This document shows positions 25,375-36,579 of a DNA stretch of 64,000 bases, piece by piece. The position numbers and the translations under genes were made by a program. Source of the stretch: Cercis canadensis (taxonomy: Eukaryota; Streptophyta; Magnoliopsida; Fabales; Fabaceae); assembly GCA_003255065.1 (NCBI GenBank), contig QAOA01002442.1, positions 318,552-382,551 of the forward strand. The letters are read 5' to 3'. Each line of letters begins with the position of its first letter. Within the stretch, counting starts at the first letter, position 1. A model generated the notes under the pieces. That model did no database searches. It was given only the letters and a program-made list of their open reading frames with translations, and was not told the origin of the DNA.

Positions 25375-26451
25375 CTGAAGAGAAGTGGAATAGAGATTGA
25401 AATCAGATTTTGTTATAGCTATACTTACCAGTTACATAGATAGATCAGATTAATTTCTTGGGATCTGAAAATTTATTAATTTCAAAATTTAGATATTCCT
25501 ATAAAAGGTTTTTTTTTTTTTTTTTAGAAGAATCTAAAAACTTTCTATGGTCTATATAATCTTAAAAATTTGTGCTTTGCCCAGTGACCTACTCATCTAA
25601 TGTATATTAATGGCACCAACCCTAGTAATAGAAATTCGAGCTTTGATTCTACGGGTTCAATTTCACTATGTACTACCCTCCTAATTTTTTAACTCTTTTC
25701 ATGGTTTAAAAGATTTCATCTACTTGCCTTATAAAAAAAAAAAAAAAAAAAAAAAAATTCCATGATTTGCATAATCTTAAAAATTTATGGATTGACCAAT
25801 GGCTTATGGGTTTAATGGCACATTCTCTAGTCATAGAAATTAAGATATTCCATGACAAGGGTTAAATTCGACTACATACACCCTTCCTCATTTTCCAACA
25901 CTTCACTCTTTTATAACAAAAAAAAAAATATGTGGTTTGCATAGTCTTAGAACCTTCTTTTCTTATGTATAGTCCTTGTATTTGTTAGAAATTTATATAA
26001 TGCTATTCTTTAGTCCTTCTAATATTATAATATGTTGCAACTGACAAGTATATAAAAACTGTGCATGAGATCAATTGTATTTATACTGAATAAGAGAAGT
26101 GGAATAGAGTTTGAAATCAGATTTTGTTTTACTTACCAGTTACATAGATAGGACCAGATTTTTTGGGATCTGAAAATTTATTAATTTCGAAATTTAGATT
26201 TTATTGTAAAAAGGTATTTTTAGAAGATTTCATGTATTTGTCATATGAAAACTTTCCATGGTCTGCATAATCTTAAAAAACCCATGGTTTGGCCAGTGAC
26301 CAATTAATGGCACCAACTCTCGTAATAGGAACCTGGGATTTTTATTCCCCCTCGCCCCCAAATTTTCCTTACACTTTCCATGGTTTGGAAGATTCCAAGC
26401 ATCTACTTGCCATATAAAAAACTTTTCATGATTTGCATAATCTTAAAAATT

Positions 26452-26749
26452 TGAGTAAAACCCATTTTTTTGTATTTTTTTATCCTTCAAAAATTTTAAA
26501 TTGTCATTTTAATTCTTATTTTTTTTTGTCATTTTAGTTCTTCAATTTATGATTCATCTGTCAATTTAGTCCTTTATCACCACTTAACGTGTTGAGTGAA
26601 AATTTTTATCAAATCTCACTAACAGGCTTAAACAGATGACTAAATTAGCAAATGAATTAATCATAAATTGAAGGATTAAAATAGTATAAAAAATTACAAA
26701 TTAAAGTGATAATTTAAAATTTTTTGAAGAACTAAAAAAGAGTCTTACT
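26452..26749. mobile_element. Mutator-type MITE, 298 bp, with 9-bp target duplication
   Basis: The arms are about 105 bp long and inverted: the left starts TGAGTAAAACCC, and the right reads AGTAAGACTC in reverse complement. Both contain TTTAGTTCTTCAA and CTTCAATTTATGATT-like phrases. Both sides carry TTAAAAATT (26443-26451 and 26750-26758). The paralogous unit at about 25789 shows the empty site CTTAAAAATTTATGG. A 9-bp duplication with long arms fits the Mutator superfamily. No coding capacity. Confidence 0.88.
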
Positions 26750-26900
26750 TTAAAAATTCATGGATTGGCCAATGACGGGTCTAATGACACATTCTCTTAA
26801 TCATATGAATCAAAGTGTTCAATGTCAGGGGTTCATGCGCTTTTATAACAAAAAAAAAAAAGTTGTGGTTTGCATAATCTTAAAATCTTATTTTCTTCTA

Positions 26901-28591
26901 GATAGTCCTTGTATTTGTGGGTTGCTGTCTGTTTTGGTTGGTCTATTTTACTTTTATTTTTGTCGCAAGTGCATCTTTCATGCCGTATTAAACACAAGTG
27001 TTATTTATAGGTAATAGAAGACGATTCATTAACGGTGTAAAACTCTACCTTCAATAGATCAAAATTAAATCCATATAAAATTCAGTACTGCAATACAGCC
27101 GAAATTCGTGTGGCAATGTGACTGTGAGAGTCTGCACGAGGTAGGTTATACACATTCATTTTGCAAGTGAATCCTTCATGACATTTATAGCATTGCTTAG
27201 TCATTAGAGTGATTATTTTTTTTTGGTTTCCCAAAGTATCTTTAGGTGTTGTCCAGAACTAATCTTCTGAGATACGGTCAGGCGCTAAAACGAGAACCTC
27301 TCCCAAAAAAGTTTACTGTATCCACAAGGATTCAAATTTGAGACTACTTGCTTAAGCGACCAGAACTCATTCCACTCCAGTGAGCCTTTGTTGGTACATT
27401 AGAGTGATTATGGCAGTATTGTATATGTTCTTTTTGTTAGTACACTATAGATTTATTTTGGGATAAATTACATTCATTTTCCTTAAAATTTATTGTTGGC
27501 AATTTTAGTTTCAACGTATTTAAAATATAGGCTTTATCCGTGTAAAATTGAGTTAAAGCCTCAATTTTGAAGTTTATTTAAAAATTTGACTTCTATAACT
27601 TTGCTCGTTAAGGTTGACATGATTATTAAATAAACTAACTTAATTATTTAGTTATTTATTCCTTTTTCGTAATTATTGATTTATTTATTCCTTTTTCTTC
27701 TTTATATTTTTTAATTAATATTTAATTCAAAAATAATAAAATAATTATTAGGGCTAGACTCAAGCCTAAAAAATTAAACCAAATTAAAAATCACACTTTT
27801 TGATTCAGCCCAATTTAACAATACTAGTTTACAAAATCACACTTCACCCCATCCTTCTAATGAAAGGAATAGGATCATGGTCTTTCGTAAAAGAATAAGA
27901 TAATGATCTTAAATACCCATAATTAGCAACAACAAAAGAAAAAAAAAAAAAAAAAAAAAAAAAGGTCTTAAATACCCACAATTGCCTCACAAAAAGAGTA
28001 AGCAGAATCATAGAAAAATTTGACATCTAGTTATTAACTTCCTTTTTGGGATTATTATTCACATAACTGGTTCAGCCTCTTTCAGAAGAACCGCAGTTCT
28101 TGCAATAGCAACAACTCTAAATCAGAACAAAAATGAGCGAACAGACGAAGAAACAAATGATAGTTTAAACTTTTAATTCCACCAACTATAAACCTTTGGC
28201 CAAAAATCCTCTCTGCATTCCATTCAAGCATATGCTATCATGTACAAAGAACTCCTAAATTAACATCCAAGTTCATCAGTAAACCAAAACTCGCATGAGC
28301 CATTAATTGTTGGCAAGTTTCTCATCTCAGAAGTGATAGCTAGGAAGATGTATATGCCAACACATTCAGTAATGAAATCCCCTGCTATGGTTGCTTAAGA
28401 CCTGAGATCAAATCTCACTTTTACTAAGATGGGAAGGGGTTAACTTGGGGAAGGGAACAGTTACCTACATAATTATAGACCAAAAGGGGAAGGAAAGAAA
28501 GTGATTGCTAGATCAAGCCCTTCAGTAAACTTCTCAGGGTCAGTGTCCATGCAGAAAAACCTCATGTCTATGATTGTGAATTCAGCAAGAA
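26901..28591. other. Intergenic between the LBD and TAM41 genes
   Basis: AT-rich with an A run at about 27936-27963. Contains a dispersed repeat (27225-27400), reported separately, and a region (28380-28430) with a B-box-like GAGATCAAATCTC phrase. No gene is supported. Confidence 0.5.
27225..27400. repeat. Dispersed repeat, possibly SINE-related (copy 1)
   Basis: Shares ordered phrases with 49620-49735: GGTTTCCC/GGTTCCCGGACTAATC, GTGCTAAAGC-like, GAGACCTCTTCCAA-like, AAGTTTACTG, ATCCACAA, CACTTGCTTAAG. Its reverse complement contains a B-box-like TTTGAATCC. The family is not identified. Confidence 0.5.
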
Positions 28592-31500
28592 TCATCTCCA
28601 GGACTTCCAGGCTTTGCTAATTTTATTAGCAAGATACCTGGTAGCATTAACACCACCAACAGCCAAAAGGCCAGAGACGGCCTGCCTTGCACTTGAAACC
28701 ATAACTTTTTGCCTCAGAATTCGCTGCAAGCATTTTGCAGCCTCCTCTCTTGAGCTGACTGCAACATCGCGAACAACTCGACCTGAAATCATAACCTTTT
28801 TTTTAAGTAATCTTTCTCCTTGATATGGTCTAAGCCACTAGATAGATCTATAATCTCACAAGTAATCATTACCATCAATACCATTAAAGGATTTATAATT
28901 TTGGAAAAAAAAAATTCAACTTCACCCCTTCTTTCATTCTTTTTCTGTCCTTTCAGGGAAATATTGAGTTCATTTTTCCCTTCCCCTTCTTTTTTATGAT
29001 TTGGACTTCTAGTTGAGGAATATTTGGAACTGGAAAGCAATGTTTCAGAAACAATTCTTCAAAACATTAAAAAAATACCAGTATCACTAAGCTTTGTCTT
29101 CTCTCCTAGCTTCATACTCATCTGGCTTCTGATCTGTGGGGGAAGAGCAGAAACTAGAGAGCAAGCACCTGATAGGTTACAATCCTGTTTTACAAAGTAA
29201 AAGAAGTTTCTTTACTTACTAACTCGTCTGAAGATTTAACATGTACTCAATTTGTCAGCTTGTGCATGATAATTGATTTATATCAAATTTCCTATACATG
29301 AAACATACAAAGGAAAAACTTCCATTAGCAGCACAAGTAATGACTCAGTGTACATGAGATGGAAATAAATGCAAAGAACCATACATTTTAAACAATACTA
29401 AGCTCAAATTTAGCTCCAAAATTAAAACCTAAAGCTTGCTATCAGCCTATCATCAACTGAACAGCAAACTGAGGAAGGAGAAGAAGAAACACAAGAATAC
29501 AGGGAAGGAGATGAAAAGCACAGAATATCCAGAAGCGTTGCCTATATCTTTCTCTATTCCATATGGAAATTAACAAAAGTCGCTTTTTCATGACAACAAC
29601 AAATGGCACTAAATAACAACCTGGACTGAAATGAAACGAATTTTAATTTATAATTTATAACTTATATGCTAGCTCTCTTATGCGTTGTGCTTTAGTTACA
29701 TGGAAGTCCCTTCCAGCTGGAAAAAAAATTATTATAGGGAGGTCGCTTGAAGTGCTGAAAAATAAATTATATTAACCTCTCTTCAAAAAGTTAAACTTAA
29801 ATACTGATACCCAAAGCTCTGAAAGACATACTTGTTATGGGGCAGTTGATGAAAGTCTCAATAACTCCTCAACATTTTCCATTAGATGTTATTAGGGTTA
29901 GAATGTATTCAGATTGTCTTAAGAGACATGCTTACACTAATATCATTTGGTCTTAAAGAAGACCTCAAACAAGTTAAAAATTCTAGATTACATAAAGAAA
30001 ATAAATTTCAAGTTCATATGCTTGATTTCGTAGGTTATATTCTGCATCATTGAGTTTATGTTATAAGGGAGCTGAACCCCTTCCAGTGCTTGATAAAAAA
30101 GTTAACCTCTCTTCAAATTTAAAAATTAAATAATGAAATTTAAAGACCTGAAAGATTTGTATTTGATGATTGGCAGCTGATGAAAATCTCAACAACTTAT
30201 TAGCCTCATACTCTTCAAGAAATGGCTTATACATCGTGTGAAATAGATCAAACTGGCCTCTTACAATCTTCTTCACCTGAATTAGATTGTGAACAAAGGA
30301 ACCTCAGAGAAATAATGAGGTGACACATCTGTCACTAAAAAAGTAAAAATATATTGAGAAGTTAAGTTGCAGTATAACATGGATCACATGCAACCATCAC
30401 AATGAAATGAGGTTCTTACACTACTGTATTTTTGGAACTACTAATTGAATACATTTTACAACTATAAAGAAAACTTTCATAAAAGATTGAGTTATCATGA
30501 CTTCCAAACTAATCACTTTTTTCCATCTAAGAGATCTAACATTCGATACATTTGATAATATATGGTTCTGGAAATATGTCATTTAAAACCTTTAATCCAG
30601 TTCAATGACCAAGTCAATTTTCATAAAATTGTATTTAGCATACAGTGAAGCAAAAAAGGATAAAAAAAAAAATGCTTCTTCTCTTACTTGGATATGGCAA
30701 GTTATAGCCAAGTTTGACACATAATGGAGGCATAACTCATGATTAACTCATTATGATGGTAATGTGTAAAGAATTAATCTGAAAGTTGTGGCCAAATTGA
30801 CTCATAGCTTTAGTAGACCCACACAACTCATATGGGTAAAGTACCAGGTAAGGATTGAGAATTTGAATACATTAAAAGAGTAACAGGTCCATATCATGAC
30901 CTACATAAGTAGCTATCAAGATCTACCTTGTTTTTATCCTCTGCAAAAAGCATACGCAAGTCACCCATATATGAAAGACTACACACTTTTGCATACAGAT
31001 CTTCCTGCAAGGGCGTAATTTAATTGTTTCAGTTGTTCCAACTCTCAAAGTAAACAAGCAAGAAAGAACCCAACCTCTGTGAATTCTGATGGAAGAAGGA
31101 GAAGAGCAGCCGACACTGCAGATCTCAAGTTAACAGAATTGACGTTTTCAATGTCCAAATTATCTACAAATATATGAACCTGCATGAAAAAAATAAGTTC
31201 ATTCAATGGCACCAAAAAATTAAAGGAAAAGGTAGGTCTACTCGTGGATTAAAATTACCAAGCAAATTAAGGACAAGAAAAGCATGAGATAGATATGGCA
31301 CACAAATCTAAACAATTTAAGAATGGAATGTCAGCTAACAAATGCTATAGCTAGGAATAATACCAAAAAGTTAATTTAACAACAAGGATTTGTATATAAC
31401 AAGTAATATGCATATGCTACTATGTGCTCAAGAGGGAAGAAAACAAGAAATAAGTTTATGCCTAAAATATCATTCACAATAGGAAGATTATTACACAAGG

Positions 31501-33455
31501 TAATTGAGTGAATAGGAAAAGTAAGAGAATTGTTAATTTCCATCAATGACAATTCATATAAAGTGTGTGTTTACTTAAAACTGGCAAATTAAGTACATGC
31601 TTGACTGCTGTACTCTTTACCATAAAAAAAATATATACAAAATAGAAATAAAATAGAATTAAGGTAGCATTCATGGATTTCAACCAAAATCCCCCAAGGC
31701 GACCCCTCTGATATACCATACTAAATCTCAAAGCTCATGTTAGGAGGAAAGAAAAGATATAAAGTGGGGGGAAGGGGGGTTGCCTTAGTAGTTTTTGATT
31801 TAAGAAAAATTATACAAGTTCTGCTGTGGAAGTGGAAGCATTTTTCCCTGGGAAGCAATTGGAACATTAGGGGGACCTTTCGAAGTGGTATGCTTTGGTT
31901 GGACAGTATATTGTTTACTGCTGATAACTTTACTTAAACAAAATAGTTAGTAAACGCAACATGTGTGAAAGTCAGAATAAATCAATTGAAAATTTACTCT
32001 TGCACTTTAATGCTAGTTTAGAAATATGATCTACATTGATTGGATCAGACGAGTTAGCTGTTTGGAGAACACTTCCTGTGATGCTTTTGATGCAGTCTAT
32101 CAGGCAGCGAAGGATTAACTTAACAGAATATTCAAGACCAAGAAACAGCACTGGGGAGGGTGGTAGGCACAGAGGGAGAGAGAGATTATCTTCCAAATGT
32201 GGTGGAACCTAAAAGATTGTATTGACTACTGGAACACACAGACATTTGGAAGACAACATTTGTATGTTATAGCATACATTCTGGTCTATATTAACAACAT
32301 GTTTATGAAATCATGCAAGAACTAATGCTAAATATATATTCAGTTGGATTTCAGGTAAAGAAGTTGTTTGATACTCCAAAGTGCTAACAATATTTTCACT
32401 ACAAGCAAATAGCATCATGCATTACTTATTCTTTTATCTTTTACTCCATTCCATCTTTTCATGAGACGAAATGAAAAAGGTATCCTTTTAATTGATTAAA
32501 CATCGTATGTTATATACCAGTAGTCCCAAAACCAGGAATAACATTAAACAATTAACAACGTGGAGATACGCTTTTGAAAAAAAGTGAAACATACAGGTTT
32601 CTGCAAACGACCACTCAAGTAGAATCTCTCCCAATACAGTACATCTTGAATCAAGTCATGCATTCTTACAACCCCATATTTGAACATCTGCGAAAATTTT
32701 CTGATAGATGAGAGATTAAATGAAAATACTCTTATGATGCACAATTAAGAAAGATGCCAGCATTCACAACTAAATAAAAATGCAGCAAGGTGAGTTTCTA
32801 GAAAATGAACAAAGGCTCTTATTCACACAACATTGAGTCATCAAGTTGTTAATACCTTTCCATTCCAAGTAACAAAAGGGTTGAAATGTATGCCTACACC
32901 AATGTCATCTGCAACTTCAGTAATCTTACATTTTTATAAAGATTTAGCATGAGATTTAATAAAAGTCAACTGATACATAGAAGACAAGATATAGAGCACT
33001 ACCAGCCTCGCCCCACCAAGGTGCACCATCCATGACGCATAATGATTTTTGTTCAATTTCAAATTCTTTATTGTGCCATCGTAAAATGAGGGAGGGAAAA
33101 AAGAGTTATCTCCACAAGGTAATGGTATATTATGTAACTCTAACAGAAGTGCATAACAAGTCATAGCATATCGTTACCTCAGAATGCCACTGCTGAGGAT
33201 CAGCTACGCCTAGAATATAATCTGTCATGGTTGACTGGAAAAACCAAAATAAAGAATTGAGCGCAAACAAAGGAAATAAATAAAAATTCATATTTGAGAA
33301 GAAAAGTTATAATGTAGCCAGCTTATGAGGAACAAGCAAAATGAAACCTTGTCTTGGTTGTTTGGAAGAAGAGATGAACCATAGACGCAAGCAAATTCTA
33401 CAGGGGGGAGAGTTTTAAGAAAGCCTTCAAATTCTGCTTTGTTCTTACTCTCCAT
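28592..33455 (-). CDS. TAM41: TAM41: mitochondrial phosphatidate cytidylyltransferase
   Basis: Ten exons (minus strand): 33455-33348, 33234-33178, 33065-33003, 32924-32856, 32687-32595, 31179-31075, 31004-30927, 30276-30148, 29184-29079, 28782-28592. They splice in frame to 332 aa plus stop, matching the plant family length. The enzyme makes CDP-diacylglycerol from phosphatidate and CTP at the matrix face of the inner mitochondrial membrane, the first step toward phosphatidylglycerol and cardiolipin. Seen in the sequence: the nucleotidyltransferase signature FACVYGSSL (residues about 20-28), then TMTDYILGVADPQQWH with the acidic residue expected at the active site, YASWMVHLGGARL, GVGIHFNPFVTWNG, KYGVVRMHDL, RFYLSGRLQKP, and the C-terminal VMVSSARQAVSGLLA. 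No clear N-terminal presequence was found, as in other plant members. Intron 5 (31180-32594) is long, and intron 8 holds a decayed copy of exon 8. Exon 1 lies 77 bases from the repeat system that begins at 33532. Confidence 0.93.
29728..29885 (-). pseudogene. Decayed duplicate of TAM41 exon 8 inside intron 8
   Basis: This stretch parallels 30061-30215 (exon 8 and its downstream intron edge): AACCTCTCTTCAAA, CTGAAAGA, GGCAG(T/C)TGATGAAA and TCTCAA(T/C)AACT occur in the same order about 333 bases apart. In the exon frame it reads EELLRLSSTAP then a stop, against KLLRFSSAANH in the real exon. The splice donor after CTTTCAG is AG instead of GT. It is therefore unlikely to be used as an exon. Confidence 0.75.
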
Positions 33456-33531
33456 GATGTCACTGGGTTGAACATTCAAAATCAAATTAACAATCAGCAC
33501 ACAAGTTATTCACTAGAAGGAGACACAGCAA

Positions 33532-34136
33532 GAAGCACGTACAAGAGCAAAAGAGCACATATGAAAATCCCTAATGAGTAATGACCAATGAGGGTAACTA
33601 GCATAAAGAACAAGTACCTGGTATATGATCAAACCCACGATGATAATTTTTTTTTAAAAAAAAAAAGAAAAGAAAAACGATTATCCTCTACATTGAGGAT
33701 CTAAGCAAGACCAAAACTTTTATTACTTGGGAAAAAAAAAACACATTAAATAGTCGCATAATCAACAAAGAATTGGTTTGCACATTCTAAACAGAGATGA
33801 AAACAGACCCAGAGACAGCGAGAGCTAAACGGGATATTCGTCAAACAGTTTAAGTGCAGTTTATAGGTTGGTCTTGCAGGAGTTTCCTATGGTCAAAATA
33901 CTGTCTTTCATGCATCCCAGTAGAGGATTCTTCCAAATTATGCTCTCAGCTTACCTCGTGAGCTTCATATGCTTAGTTGCCGTGTTGATCTGCAGTCGAA
34001 TTCCTGTCTCATATGGCTGGCTTTGGGCACGTGCCGTCTAATTTCTGTACCGGGGTTTTGGGGTTCATCGTCAGCACACCAAGTGAAAATAAAATGGCCT
34101 CCAAACTTATATTATATATCCTATTTCGGCCCCTAT
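33532..34136. repeat. TAM41 upstream segment, repeat A copy 1
   Basis: About 605 bases starting 77 bases upstream of the TAM41 ATG. Nearly identical, in the same orientation, to 35893-36501, and inverted to about 36609-37220. A handful of single-base and homopolymer differences separate copies 1 and 2 (for example TTTGCACATTC/TTTGCTCATTC and GAATTCCTG/GAATTGCTG). It presumably contains the native TAM41 promoter. Confidence 0.85.
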
Positions 34137-34139
34137 CCT

Positions 34140-34385
34140 ATTTAGACTTGAACTGTTGCAGGGTGTTCCTAGAAGATGGGAGAGTTGTTCGAGAACACAA
34201 CGTTCATCAAGATTGGAATGGTTATTTGTTTGATTGGGTAACAATTGGTGGTTTAAATCATTTGATGGAACGTGTAAAGATGAGAATGGAAATGAAGGGA
34301 TGGAACCAATCATGTACGGCAAAGGGTACCTGGACTTGCTGAAGCGCACAACCAGCTCTGCAAATCGGAGAGATTGAAACGCCAT
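34140..34385 (-). pseudogene. Truncated inverted copy of the PPR gene 5' end
   Basis: The first 82 codons of the PPR gene (38728-38973) are repeated exactly in inverted orientation. The copy then runs into repeat A and stops after ten foreign residues (RIGAEIGYII). It keeps the upstream sequence of the real gene. If transcribed, it would make a short RNA directed toward TAM41 and complementary to the 5' part of the PPR mRNA only if read from the other strand. No PPR motif is encoded. Confidence 0.9.
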
Positions 34386-35174
34386 GAATGATGAATCAAA
34401 AGCTCCACCGAGTAGCTTGGGTACCTTACACCACCATTATCAGATTGTCAGTGCATCATCATTGTTTATCTTCTTTCTCAACCCGAATTTTCTGGCTTTT
34501 TTGGGGGCTGGTTATTTTTAAAAGAAAAAAACCTTGCTCACGGCAGGTGGCACAGGCGCACCAGCGGCAGCAGAGCCACCGTCACCGGCACTCCCTCCGT
34601 CCCTCTCTGGCACATTCGCACTTCCTCGTTGGTTTCTCTCTCTTTCTCTTCCACTCTTGCTAGGACTTTATTTAACTCTGTAGAAGAATTGAATAAAGAA
34701 AACAATTTGGGCCTTGCCCCCTTTCACTCTGTTTCTGGAGCAGCAGCAATGGTAGAAGAAGTGTGTTTCTTCAACAAGGTGCTTCTAAATCTAATTCCCC
34801 TATGTGGTGCACTCGTCCTAGTCCTTAATAATAAATTAGCGAGTAAACCTACATTTGAGTCCCTGAAAGATTGGAGTTTCAACAAAATGGTCCTTGAAAG
34901 GTATATAACTACAAATTGGTCCTCGAAAGATAGGACTTCCATAACAAAATGGTCCTCCGTTAGTGAGAGTTGTTAACAGGTAACGGTTCTGCTGATGTGT
35001 CACCGTTAAATGCTGAGGTGGCATGTTAAAAGCTTACGTGGCATTTTAATGGGGAAATCAGCTGATGACATGGATTTACAAAAAAAAAAAATTTGAAAAA
35101 TGCAAACTTCATCCAGACGGTGTCGTTTCTACTTGATTTCTGATTTCTAATTTCAGCTGGGCAAGGGGGCAGCA

Positions 35175-35399
35175 TCTTCCTTCCTCACTTACTTCGAACC
35201 CTAGCCCCCAATTGAAGAACCTGTGAAGAGCGAAGTCCCCCACACCCGCGTCCCAGATTTCTGCTGATTGTGATTCTTCCGGGCTTTTTATTTGGTTTCT
35301 CATTCGATTAAATTTTGTCTTCCTCACTTGCTCTGAACCCTAACCCCCAATTTGAAGACTATCTCAAGAGCCAAGACCACCCACACCCGCGACCCAGAA
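35175..35399. repeat. Tandem duplication, unit offset about 141 bp (mirrored at about 37714-37938)
   Basis: Two units share CTTCCTCACTT, GAACCCTA(G/A)CCCCCAATT, GAAGA and CCACACCCGCG(T/A)CCCAG. The palindrome carries the pair on both arms. The sequence is GC-richer than its surroundings and may be part of a PPR upstream transcribed leader. Confidence 0.75.
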
Positions 35400-35892
35400 T
35401 AAGTTTCATTGGCCAGTTGGCACTTCAAATCCGTAATGAAGTTTTAAGCTGCATTAGTTCATTGGGAATTTCAGATACCTGGATCAAGAACATGTAAGCT
35501 GTTTCCATCCCTGGTTAATTTTAAACCAAACGTTATTTTATATATATATTTATGTCGATCAATAGTGCCTTCTTTATAATGATATTTGGTTTGCTGGTTA
35601 ACTAAGGTCTCTTTGATTATTGTTGTGATAATTTACTTGGCTTCTATCCGGTCGACAATTCCAAATTGTAGTGGTTTGCTCTATACATCTGCTATTTTCC
35701 ATGTAAATAATGAATGATAAAGCTTTTGAAGATCCTCTTTCCAGGATCTTTTATGGTCTATTTGAGGTTCTGAGAGTGGAATTTTTTTTTTCCTTATTGT
35801 ATAAAACTTTAATTTAGCTGCTAATTTCAGCTGTTAACTTTTAAAATTAACATGCTTATGGTTTTATAGCAATAGGGGTCGTAGTTTTATAT

Positions 35893-36501
35893 GAAGCACG
35901 TACAAGAGCAAAAGAGCACATATGAAAATCCCTAATGAGTAATGACCAATGAGGGTAACTAGCATAAAGAACAAGTACCTGGTATATGATCAAACCCACG
36001 ATGATAATTTTTTTTTAAAAAAAAAAAAAAGAAAAGAAAAATGATTATCCTCTACATTGAGGATCTAAGCAAGACCAAAACTTTTATTACTTGGGAAAAA
36101 AAAAAAACATTAAATAGTCGCATAATCAACAAAGAATTGGTTTGCTCATTCTAAACAGAGATGAAAACAGACCCAGAGACAGCGAGAGCTAAACGGGATA
36201 TTCGTCAAACAGTTTAAGTGCAGTTTATAGGTTGGTCTTGCAGGAGTTTCCTATGGTCAAAATACTGTCTTTCATGCATCCCAGTAGAGGATTCTTCCAA
36301 ATTATGCTCTCAGCTTACCTCGTGAGCTTCATATGCTTAGTTGCCGTGTTGATCTGCAGTCGAATTGCTGTCTCATATGGCTGGCTTTGGGCACGTGCCG
36401 TCTAATTTCTGTACCGGGGTTTTGGGGTTCATCGTCAGCACACCAAGTGAAAATAAAATGGGCCTCCAAACTTATATTATATATCCTATTTCGGCCCCTA
36501 T
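35893..36501. repeat. Repeat A copy 2, inside the left palindrome arm
   Basis: Same orientation as copy 1 at 33532-34136, about 99 percent identical by eye. It is flanked by inverted 10-base phrases: GTAGTTTTAT at about 35881-35890 and ATAAAACTAC at about 36504-36513. Confidence 0.85.
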
Positions 36502-36530
36502 GCTATAAAACTACAAGCCCAGACTGAGTA

Positions 36531-36579
36531 TCAATAAGGAAATTAGCAGCTGTAAAACGATGCCGTCTAGCTGTACTTT
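36531..36579. other. Palindrome spacer, 49 bases
   Basis: Unique sequence between GACTGAGTA (left arm end) and TACTCAGTC (right arm start). It contains TAAAACGATGCCGTC. No feature is recognised in it. Confidence 0.8.

Larger units (their letters stand above)
25346..26900. repeat. Duplicated LBD promoter block, about 0.7 kb per unit
   Basis: Unit 1 (25346 to about 25980) and unit 2 (26056 to about 26900) share the order: TGCATGAGATCAATTGTATT, AGAAGTGGAATAGAG, TTACCAGTTACATAGATAG, GGGATCTGAAAATTTATT, GCATAATCTTAAAAATTT, GTCCTTGTATTTG. Unit 2 contains a 298-bp MITE that unit 1 lacks. Unit 1 directly adjoins the LBD start codon. Confidence 0.85.
34140..36530 (-). repeat. Left arm of a 2.4-kb near-perfect palindrome
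   Basis: This is the reverse complement of 36580-38973. Paired coordinates sum to 73113 over most of the arm and to 73110 near the centre, so only about 3 bases of indel separate the arms, apparently in A/T runs. Predicted peptides across the arms are identical residue for residue. The arm contains the PPR gene 5' end (inverted), its upstream sequence, an internal 141-bp-spaced duplication, and repeat A copy 2. Confidence 0.95.

Noticed and set aside
34388..34976. Frames of 91 and 115 residues on the plus strand, mirrored at 38137-38725
   Set aside because: They run through the PPR upstream region on the strand opposite to the gene, have low-complexity content and no family motif.
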